Below are positions 57,717-64,000 of a stretch of 64,000 nt of DNA, piece after piece; position 1 is the stretch's first letter, and every line of letters begins with the position of its first letter. The stretch is taken from the NCBI RefSeq assembly GCF_902826655.1, contig NZ_CADEFR010000013.1, positions 1-64,000 on the forward strand. The letters are read 5' to 3'. The notes beneath the pieces were generated by a model, which worked only from the letters and a program-made list of their open reading frames with translations, made no database searches and was not told where the DNA came from. The stretch comes from an uncultured Methylibium sp. GTDB taxonomy: Bacteria > Pseudomonadota > Gammaproteobacteria > Burkholderiales > Burkholderiaceae_C. Made by a program: the position numbers and the translations under genes.

Positions 57717-58739
57717 ATGGATTCGAATGACGGCCTGCTGGCCGACTGGCGCGGCCGGGCACTGGAACTCGAGGCGCTGGCGGGTCGCGCCGTGATCGGG
57801 CAGGCGCGCGCACTGCGACTGATCACCACCGCCGTGTTCGCGCGGGGGCATGTGCTGCTGCAGGGCGACGTCGGCGTCGGCAAGACGACCTTGCTGCGCA
57901 GCGTGGCACGCCTGATCGGCGGCGCCTTCGGCCGCACCGAGGGCACCGTCGACCTGATGCCGGCCGATCTGGTCTATCACACGCACATCAACACCGACGG
58001 GCGGCCGCAGGTGGATCCGGGTCCGCTGACCGAGCACGGCGACGACCTGGCGATCTTCTTCTTCAACGAGATCAACCGTGCCCGGCCGCAGGTGCACGCA
58101 CTGCTGCTGCGCGTGATGGCCGAACGCAGCCTGACGGCCTTTAACCGCGAGTTCCGCTTTCCGCACCTGCTGGTGTTCGCCGACCGCAACCGGGTCGAGC
58201 GCGAGGAGACGTTCGACATCTCGGCCGCGGCGCGCGACCGCTTCATGATGGAGATCGCGATCGACGCGCCGGCGAGCGACGCCGACCGCCGCGCGCTGAT
58301 GTTCGATCCGCGCTATCACGACACCGATGCGCTGGTCGGCGAGCTGCCCTTCGGCATGCTGCCCTACCGCGAGCTGGGCACGGTGGCGGCGGCGGTGCAG
58401 CACGGCATCCAGGCGTCCGACGCGCTGCGCGACTACGCGCTCCACCTGTGGCGCGCCACCGGCGCGCCGGCCGACTACGGCGTGGCGCTGGAGCAGGCCG
58501 ACACACGCGACCTGATGCTGGCCGGCGCCAGCCCGCGTGGCATGAGCCTGATGCTGCGGGCCGCCCGCACTGCGGCCTGGCTCGACGGCCGCAGCTACGC
58601 GACGCCCGAGGACCTGCGTGCCGTCTTCTACGAGACCATCGCGCACCGGCTGTGCCTGCAGCCGGTGTACGAGCTGCGGCGCACCGAGATCATCGACGCG
58701 CTGATGGACGGCATCGTGTCGCGCGTCGCCGCGCCCTGA
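57717..58739 (+). CDS. mxaR: MoxR-family AAA+ ATPase, MxaR type
   Basis: A 340-residue AAA+ ATPase. Walker A GDVGVGKTT is at residues 50-58 (Lys56). The Walker B region reads FFFNEINRARPQ, with Asn117 where most MoxR proteins have Asp. Sensor and lid blocks follow (FADRNRVEREETFDISAAARDRF). The residues around it (YHTHINTDGRPQVDPGP, LTAFNREFRFPH) resemble MxaR of methanol-dehydrogenase clusters. Such ATPases work with von Willebrand domain proteins to mature metalloenzymes. AAGGAAA just upstream supports the ATG at 57717. It heads a six-gene array with gaps of 4, 1 and negative bases. Confidence 0.82.
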   Translation: MDSNDGLLADWRGRALELEALAGRAVIGQARALRLITTAVFARGHVLLQGDVGVGKTTLLRSVARLIGGAFGRTEGTVDLMPADLVYHTHINTDGRPQVDPGPLTEHGDDLAIFFFNEINRARPQVHALLLRVMAERSLTAFNREFRFPHLLVFADRNRVEREETFDISAAARDRFMMEIAIDAPASDADRRALMFDPRYHDTDALVGELPFGMLPYRELGTVAAAVQHGIQASDALRDYALHLWRATGAPADYGVALEQADTRDLMLAGASPRGMSLMLRAARTAAWLDGRSYATPEDLRAVFYETIAHRLCLQPVYELRRTEIIDALMDGIVSRVAAP

Positions 58740-58743
58740 GCCG

Positions 58744-59583
58744 ATGGCCGTCTCCGAGTTCCACTACCGCGTGCGGGGCCGCGCGAGCGGCCACGGGCCG
58801 GGGGCACATCGCAGCCGCCGCGGCGAGTCGGGCCTGGAGTTCCGCGGCCATGTGCCGCTGCTGGATGCCGCCGACGTGCGCCGCATCGACGTGCATGCCA
58901 GCCTGCGCGACGCCTTCGGGCAGTGGCAGCTCAAGGTGTTCAGCGAACCGATGGCGGTCCCGGTGATCGTCGTCGCCGATCTGTCGGCCTCGATGGCCTA
59001 TCGCGGCGAACGCGCCAAGCTGGACGTGCTGGCGGACTTCACCGAAGCGGCGGCGCAGTCGGCCTGGCGCCATGGCGATCCCTTCGGCTTCGTGGGCTGC
59101 GACGACGCGGTGCGCCGCGACTGGCTGACGCCGCCGACGCGGCGCCGCGGGCAGGGCGGGCTGCTCGCGCAGCGGCTGCGCGCCCTGCAGCCGCACGGCT
59201 CGGCGCGCGGTCTCGCACTGGCCGCGCGCGCCCTGCCGCAGCGGCGCAGCCTGGTATTCGTGGTCTCGGACTTCCACCTGCCGGTGCCCGAGCTGGACAG
59301 CGTGCTGGCCGCCCTGGCGCATCACGAGGTCGTGCCGGTGCTGCTGTGGGATCGGCACGAGTTCGAGCCGCCCCGCAACGGCATCCTGCAGCTGAGCGAC
59401 CCCGAGACCGGCCAGCAGCGGCTGGTCTGGATGCGTACGGCCTTGCGCGAGCGCTGGGTCGCCGCGCAGGCCGCGCGTCGCGCGGCCCTGCAGGCGCTGT
59501 TCCATCTCCATCGCCTCGACCCGCTGGTGCTGGACGACGGCTACCGCGCCGACGCGGTGAGCGCGCATTTCGTGCGGGCCTGA
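58744..59583 (+). CDS. mxaS: DUF58/von Willebrand-like protein, MxaS type
   Basis: A 279-residue cytosolic protein. A MIDAS-like metal site is visible as Asp79-x-Ser81-x-Ser83 (ADLSASM), in the VWA-like DUF58 domain that usually follows moxR. The N-terminal region (GLEFRGHVPLLDAADVRRID) is typical of the family. Partner of the MoxR ATPase; its gene starts 4 bases after mxaR stops. Confidence 0.8.
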   Translation: MAVSEFHYRVRGRASGHGPGAHRSRRGESGLEFRGHVPLLDAADVRRIDVHASLRDAFGQWQLKVFSEPMAVPVIVVADLSASMAYRGERAKLDVLADFTEAAAQSAWRHGDPFGFVGCDDAVRRDWLTPPTRRRGQGGLLAQRLRALQPHGSARGLALAARALPQRRSLVFVVSDFHLPVPELDSVLAALAHHEVVPVLLWDRHEFEPPRNGILQLSDPETGQQRLVWMRTALRERWVAAQAARRAALQALFHLHRLDPLVLDDGYRADAVSAHFVRA

Positions 59584-59584
59584 G

Positions 59585-60505
59585 ATGACGACGTCGCGTT
59601 GGCGTGGCCTGCTGCTCGGCCTGGCTTGCGGGCTCGCGGTGGTCGGCGCGCTCGCCGCCGAGCCCGATGCGATCGGCGTGCAGATCACGGAGCCGCGCGC
59701 CTTCGGGCACATGGTCGGCGATGTCGTGACGCGCCGCATCGTGCTGGACGTGCCGGCGCGGCTGAAGCTCGTCGAGGGATCGCTGCCGGCGCCCGGCCGC
59801 GTCGGCCAGAGCTTCGAACTGCGGCGCGTGCAGCACGAGCGCGACACCACGATCGGCGGCGTGCGGCACCTGCTGCAGCTCGACTACCAGGTGTTCCGCG
59901 CACCCGGCGAGCCGCGCGTGCTGGACCTGCCGAGCTTCGTGCTGCGCTTCGAGGGCCAGCCGCGCGGCGAGGAGCTGCGCGTCGACTACGCACCGGTCGG
60001 CGTGGTGCCGCTCGCGCCGGCCGAGCCGGTGCTGCGCGCCGGCTTCGGCGCGCTGCGGCCCGATCGCCTGCCGCGGCCCGTCGACACGCGGCCGGAACGC
60101 GTGCGGCTGCTGCTGTATGCGGTGCTGGCCCTCGGCCCGCTCGCCTACCTGGCCTATGTCCACGTCGGCTGGCCGTGGTGGCGCCGTCGGCAGCAGCCCT
60201 TCGCGGTCGCTCAACGGCAGCTGGCCAGCTTGCCGCTCGACGCGCCGGCCGAGCGCTGGCTCGGCGCCTGGCGGGCGCTGCACGCCGCGCTGGATGCCAG
60301 TGCCGGTCGCGTCGTGCAGGCCGACGGGATCGAACGCTTCGTCGGCGAGCGGCCGCGCTTCGCCGCACTGCGCGACGACCTCGGCCGCTTCTTCGATCGA
60401 TCGCAGGCCTTGTTCTTTCGCGAAAGCGCGCTGATCGATGCCGACCGGCAGTGGCTGCGGGACTTCTGCCGGCGTTGCTTCGATGTCGAGCGGGGGGCAG
60501 CATGA
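59585..60505 (+). CDS. mxaA: MxaA-like membrane protein
   Basis: A 306-residue protein. It has a signal peptide (residues 1-25, ending ALAA), a periplasmic beta-rich domain, one membrane span at about residues 174-192 (LLYAVLALGPLAYLAYVHVGW), and a cytoplasmic helical tail. MxaA is required for calcium insertion into methanol dehydrogenase in Methylobacterium. It starts 1 base after mxaS and overlaps mxaC by 4 bases. Confidence 0.72.
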   Translation: MTTSRWRGLLLGLACGLAVVGALAAEPDAIGVQITEPRAFGHMVGDVVTRRIVLDVPARLKLVEGSLPAPGRVGQSFELRRVQHERDTTIGGVRHLLQLDYQVFRAPGEPRVLDLPSFVLRFEGQPRGEELRVDYAPVGVVPLAPAEPVLRAGFGALRPDRLPRPVDTRPERVRLLLYAVLALGPLAYLAYVHVGWPWWRRRQQPFAVAQRQLASLPLDAPAERWLGAWRALHAALDASAGRVVQADGIERFVGERPRFAALRDDLGRFFDRSQALFFRESALIDADRQWLRDFCRRCFDVERGAA

Positions 60506-61566
60506 GCGTGGCCGGGCTGTGGCTGTCGATCGGCTGGGCGCATCCGGCCTGGCTGCTGCTGCTGCCCCTGCTGCTGCTGCCGCTGTGGCGCGACGGCCGC
60601 GCCGAGCGCGCCCATTCCTGGCTCGGACTGCTGCCGGCCGACCGGGCGTCGGACGTGCTGCACTGGCTGCTGCGCGTCGTGGGCGCGCTGGCCGTGGCCG
60701 CCCTGGTCATCGGCCTTGCCGGCGTCTACCGCGCGGAGTACGAGGTCGAGCGCGTCGGTCAGGGCGCCGAGATCGTGGTGCTGCTCGACCGCAGCCGCAG
60801 CATGGACGAGCGCTTTGTCAGCAGCGCGCCGCGGGGCCGCGCCCCCGCGCCCGGCACGGCGGCCTGGTATGCCTACAACCAGCCCGACGACAGCGAGCGG
60901 GTCACCAAGGGCCAGGCGGCCCGGCGCATGCTGTCGGAGTTCGCGGCGGGCCGTACGGAAGACCGTTTCGCCATGGCGATCTTCAGCACGCTGCCGATGC
61001 GCGTGCTCGACTTCACCCAGAAGCCCGAGATGGTCCAGGCCGCGATCGCGGCCGGCGAGATCGGCCGCGGCCTGGGCGAGACCGACATCGCGACCGCGCT
61101 GCTGCACGGCCTGAGCTTCTTCGACGACCGTCCCTACACCGGCTCGCGCATCGTCCTGCTGGTCTCCGACGGCGGCGACCACATCGACCCCGGCGTGCGC
61201 CAGGCCCTCACGGACCGCCTGCGCGAGCAGCGCGTGTCGCTGTACTGGATCTACATCCGCTCGGCCCGCAGCCCGGGCCTCAAGGCCGCGGCCGGGGACA
61301 CACCGGGCAAGGCCGACACCGTGCCCGAGGTCTTCCTCGACCGCTTCTTCGCGTCGGCCGGCACGCCCTACCGCGCCTACGAGGCCGAGAACCCCGAGGC
61401 CCTCCAGCGCGCCATCGCCGACGTGGGCCGGCTCGAGAACCTGCCGATCACCTATCGCGACGTGGTGCCGCGGCGCGACCTCTCGTCGATGGCCTATGCG
61501 GTCGCCCTGGCGGCGGTGCTGCTGCTGCTGGCCAGCCGCTGGATGGAGCATCGGGCATGGCGCTGA
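60502..61566 (+). CDS. mxaC: von Willebrand factor A-domain membrane protein, MxaC type (BatA-like)
   Basis: A 354-residue protein with two N-terminal spans (about residues 14-27 and 50-72), a VWA domain with the full MIDAS Asp96-x-Ser98-x-Ser100 (LLDRSRSM), and a C-terminal span near residue 340. It binds Mg2+/Ca2+-type metals through the MIDAS site. Overlaps mxaA by 4 bases at its start and the next gene at its end. Confidence 0.8.
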   Translation: MSVAGLWLSIGWAHPAWLLLLPLLLLPLWRDGRAERAHSWLGLLPADRASDVLHWLLRVVGALAVAALVIGLAGVYRAEYEVERVGQGAEIVVLLDRSRSMDERFVSSAPRGRAPAPGTAAWYAYNQPDDSERVTKGQAARRMLSEFAAGRTEDRFAMAIFSTLPMRVLDFTQKPEMVQAAIAAGEIGRGLGETDIATALLHGLSFFDDRPYTGSRIVLLVSDGGDHIDPGVRQALTDRLREQRVSLYWIYIRSARSPGLKAAAGDTPGKADTVPEVFLDRFFASAGTPYRAYEAENPEALQRAIADVGRLENLPITYRDVVPRRDLSSMAYAVALAAVLLLLASRWMEHRAWR

Positions 61567-62105
61567 TGACGCCGCGACAACGACTCGCCTCGGCCTGGCT
61601 GCTGCTGGGCCTGCTGGCCGCGGCCGCGGCGCTGGACGGCTGGCGCTGGCGCGACAAGGCGGCCGACAACGCGCACATCGCGGCGGGCGTGCCGGCGCGC
61701 CCGCCGCTGTCGGCGCGCGAGGAAGTCCGTTTCGCGCACGCCAGCGAACTGGCGACGCGCAAGTCGCACGAGGCGGCCGTCGACGCCTACCGCCTGCTGC
61801 AGGGCGACGACGAGTTGGGACAGGCCGCGCGCTACAACGCCGCCAACCAGCTGTTCCTGCAGGCGCTGGTCCTGCGCGAGTCGCCGCTGCCCGGCCAGGC
61901 GCTGCCCCTGATCGAGCTGGCGAAGTCCGGCTACCGGGAGGTGCTGCGCGTCGATCCGCAGCACTGGGATGCCCGCTACAACCTCGAGCGCGCGCAGCGT
62001 CTCCAGCCCGATCCCGACGACGCGCCGGTCGACGCGGGCGGACCGCCCGAGAACGCGGAGCGCGCCGCGACGACGATGCGCGGCGTGTCGCGCGGACTGC
62101 CATGA
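61557..62105 (+). CDS. mxaK: MxaK-like TPR-type membrane-anchored protein
   Basis: A 182-residue protein with one N-terminal span (about residues 11-28) and a periplasmic helical region (RKSHEAAVDAYRLLQ, ARYNAANQLFLQALVL, YREVLRVDPQHWDARYNLERAQ) that resembles TPR repeats, as in MxaK. Two starts are possible: 61557 (10-base overlap with mxaC) or 61566 (TGATG overlap, strongly coupled). A Pro/Glu-rich tail ends it. Confidence 0.7.
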   Translation: MALMTPRQRLASAWLLLGLLAAAAALDGWRWRDKAADNAHIAAGVPARPPLSAREEVRFAHASELATRKSHEAAVDAYRLLQGDDELGQAARYNAANQLFLQALVLRESPLPGQALPLIELAKSGYREVLRVDPQHWDARYNLERAQRLQPDPDDAPVDAGGPPENAERAATTMRGVSRGLP

Positions 62106-63178
62106 AGTCGCCGCTGCCCGGCTGGCGGGCGACCGCCACGAGCCTGCGGCGCAGCGGGGCGCGCGGGCTGTTGCTCGTCGCCGCGCTGGCGCTGCTGGCG
62201 GCCCTCGGGCGGCCGGCCCTCCACTGGCCGCAGCAGCAACACGATCTGCTCATCGTGCTCGACGTCACGCAGAGCATGGAGGTGGCCGACCTGCTGCGCG
62301 ACGGTGAACCGGTGACGCGGCTCGAGCAGGCGCGCTGGGCACTGGCGCAATCGCTGCGGCGTCTGCCCTGCGGCAGCCGGGTCGGCTGGGGCTTGTTCAC
62401 CGAGTACCGGTCCTTCCTGCTGCTCGAGCCGGTCGAGGTCTGCGAGCATCAGCGCGAACTGCTGGCGATGCTGGGCCACATCGACGCCCGCATGGCCTGG
62501 ACCGGCAACAGCGAGGTCGCCAAGGGCCTGTACAGCGGGCTGAAGATCGCCAAGGCGCTGTCGTCGAAGCCGGCACTGGTGTTCGTCACCGATGGCCACG
62601 AGGCGCCGCCGGTCCATCCGCAGTACCGGCCCAGCGACGAGGGCGCGGTGCGGGTCGTGCCGGGTCTCGTCGTCGGCGTCGGTGGCGACCGACCCGCGCC
62701 GATCCCGAAGCTCGACCCCGAAGGCCGCACCTATGGCTACTGGGCCGCCGACGAGGTCATGCAGCGCGACCCGCGCAGCTTCGGGCGCGGCGGCAGCGTC
62801 GCCGGCGAGCAGATGGTGGACGATGGGCCGGGGGGGGCGCCGGCCCTGGTGGGCGCAACGCCCGGCACCGAGCATCTGTCCTCGCTCAGGGAACCCTATC
62901 TGCGCCTGCTGGCCGAGGAGACGGGCCTCGTCTATCACCGGCTGAATGATCCCGAAGCGCTGTACCGCGCGCTCACGGACCGCCGCCTGGCCCATCCGAT
63001 CGTCTCCCGGATGGATGTCGGCTGGATGCTCGCCCTCGTCGCACTGGCCGCCGTGCTGGCGGTCTACCTGCCGTGGCCGGCGCTGAGGGACCGGATCAGC
63101 GCGCTGAGCGCTGGCGGTCGCGAGCGGCACGACCGCTCAGGTAGGTCCACACGAAGTTCGCTGCCGCGTAGCTCGTGA
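62102..63178 (+). CDS. mxaL: von Willebrand factor A-domain membrane protein, MxaL type (BatB-like)
   Basis: A 358-residue protein with an N-terminal span (about residues 20-37), a VWA domain with MIDAS Asp54-x-Thr56-x-Ser58 (LDVTQSM), a second span at about residues 304-323 and a short basic tail. Together with MxaC it gives two VWA subunits of the module. Overlaps mxaK by 4 bases at its start. Its last 83 bases overlap the 3' end of the convergent agmatinase gene. Confidence 0.78.
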   Translation: MKSPLPGWRATATSLRRSGARGLLLVAALALLAALGRPALHWPQQQHDLLIVLDVTQSMEVADLLRDGEPVTRLEQARWALAQSLRRLPCGSRVGWGLFTEYRSFLLLEPVEVCEHQRELLAMLGHIDARMAWTGNSEVAKGLYSGLKIAKALSSKPALVFVTDGHEAPPVHPQYRPSDEGAVRVVPGLVVGVGGDRPAPIPKLDPEGRTYGYWAADEVMQRDPRSFGRGGSVAGEQMVDDGPGGAPALVGATPGTEHLSSLREPYLRLLAEETGLVYHRLNDPEALYRALTDRRLAHPIVSRMDVGWMLALVALAAVLAVYLPWPALRDRISALSAGGRERHDRSGRSTRSSLPRSS

Positions 63179-64000
63179 GCTCGGCGTGGTCGTAGGGCGG
63201 GGCGACCTCGACGCAATCCATGCCGATGAAATCGAGGTCGGCGAGTTCCTCCAGCAGTGTGAGCACCTGGTTGGTGTTGAGCCCGCCCGGCTCGGGCGTG
63301 CCGGTCCCGGGGGCGAATGCCGGGTCCAGGCAGTCGATGTCCAGGCTCAGGTAGACCGGTGGATGGCCGTGCGCGGCGAGGCGCTCGCGCACCGCCTGCA
63401 GCGCCGGCGCGAGCTGGGCCGGACTCTCGAGACCGCGGAGGTCGCGCGCCGTGAAGATCTGCCCGCCCTGGTCGCGGACGTACTCGCGTGCCTCGCGTGC
63501 CCCGGGCGAGCGGATGCCGATCTGCGTGAAGCAGGGCGCGACCACCAGGCCTTCGCTGATCGCCTCGTAGACCCAGGTGCCGTGGCCGCTCGGCTCGCCG
63601 AAGTGATCCTCCCAGGTGTCGCAGTGCGCATCGAAGTGGATGACGGCCACCGGCCGGCCGAGCCATTCGACATAGGCCCGCAGCAGCGGCAGGGTGATCG
63701 AGTGGTCGCCGCCGAGCCAGGCGAGATGATGCTCGCGCAGCAGGGGGGCCACCACCGGCAGCATCGCACCACGCATGCGCTCGAGGCTGGTGTTCGGCAG
63801 GGGCAGGTCGCCCAGGTCCGTGAGCACGGCTTGGGGACTGACGTCGAAGTGGGGATGCGTGCCGTCGCAGAGCATGTGGCTCGCCTCGCGGATCGATCGG
63901 GGCCCGAAGCGCGCCCCCGGGCGATTCGTCACCGATCCGTCCCAGGCGACGCCGGCGACGGCGTAGCGGCGGCTCGGATCGCTCGGCGGCGACTTCAAGA
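63096..64000 (-). CDS. speB: agmatinase (ureohydrolase family), 5' end probably outside the window
   Basis: At least 300 residues of an arginase-fold enzyme. Metal ligands are in GGDHS, FDAHCDTWED and SLDIDCLDPAFAPGTGTPEPGG. Agmatinase hydrolyses agmatine to putrescine and urea; related guanidinobutyrase or proclavaminate amidinohydrolase activities are alternatives. The open frame reaches the window edge; the only in-window start would be a TTG at 63998, and homologues have about 25 more N-terminal residues, so the true start is probably outside. The 3' end overlaps mxaL by 83 bases. Confidence 0.88.
   Translation of the reverse strand, partial: LKSPPSDPSRRYAVAGVAWDGSVTNRPGARFGPRSIREASHMLCDGTHPHFDVSPQAVLTDLGDLPLPNTSLERMRGAMLPVVAPLLREHHLAWLGGDHSITLPLLRAYVEWLGRPVAVIHFDAHCDTWEDHFGEPSGHGTWVYEAISEGLVVAPCFTQIGIRSPGAREAREYVRDQGGQIFTARDLRGLESPAQLAPALQAVRERLAAHGHPPVYLSLDIDCLDPAFAPGTGTPEPGGLNTNQVLTLLEELADLDFIGMDCVEVAPPYDHAELTSYAAANFVWTYLSGRAARDRQRSAR

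Noticed and set aside
57717-63178. Generic Bat aerotolerance operon
   Set aside because: The MoxR-DUF58-VWA theme is shared, but the small TPR-like gene between the two VWA genes, the MxaA-like protein and the MxaR-like ATPase residues fit mxaRSACKL better; no BatD/BatE gene is present.

Overview
The window is chromosomal DNA from a very GC-rich betaproteobacterium. The order Burkholderiales, most likely the Rubrivivax/Leptothrix/Methylibium neighbourhood, is inferred from gene content and order: tRNA-Val followed by ppiD, lptFG divergent from pepA-holC, rimP-nusA-infB-rbfA-truB, a DUF3138-type porin, a CysB-type regulator and a WS/DGAT acyltransferase. Coding density is high. No stretch without a gene exceeds about 225 bases. 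I saw no insertion sequence, phage gene, integrase, CRISPR array or rRNA.

Region by region. 1-3858: the 3' part of tRNA-Val, periplasmic foldase PpiD, tRNA-His with promoter and terminator, a YfcG-type glutathione transferase and an unknown protein. 3875-9328: a lipid/acid catabolism block with an acyl-CoA dehydrogenase and a separate phosphotransferase that together resemble the two halves of ACAD11, then a Crp-like regulator, a class II aldolase, a histidine phosphatase and an enoyl-CoA hydratase. 9502-24333: housekeeping genes (a short FimV, a methionine-type aminotransferase, CysB, CbiX, LptG, LptF, PepA, HolC, a solitary branched-chain amino-acid binding protein, tRNA-Ser, the SPFH/NfeD pair, an arginine/lysine-type decarboxylase and FabI). 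24558-32711: the rimP-nusA-infB-rbfA-truB-typA translation array, with a good promoter and a probable attenuator in its leader. 32731-41987: transporters, a 3-hydroxyisobutyryl-CoA hydrolase-like enzyme, a WS/DGAT acyltransferase with a histone-H1-like tail, two alpha/beta hydrolases, a small lipoprotein, DusA and a periplasmic asparaginase.

41996-57610 is a nearly complete polyamine uptake and degradation cluster, all on the minus strand: PotFGHI importer, DUF3138 porin, two gamma-glutamylpolyamine-synthetase-type enzymes, PuuB, PuuC, PuuD, SpuC and a beta-alanine:pyruvate aminotransferase. A divergent Lrp/AsnC regulator stands at its head, and the shared upstream region carries a cluster of GCAAT/ATTGC half-sites. 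Agmatinase at the window's right edge and the decarboxylase at 21.3 kb could supply putrescine from arginine through agmatine.

57717-63178 holds six tightly coupled genes with the order and features of mxaRSACKL, the accessory set known from methanol dehydrogenase maturation in methylotrophs. No methanol dehydrogenase gene (mxaF/xoxF), cytochrome or PQQ gene is visible here. The module lies between the polyamine regulator and agmatinase and overlaps agmatinase tail to tail by 83 bases. I regard this orphan MoxR/von Willebrand module as the most interesting system in the window.
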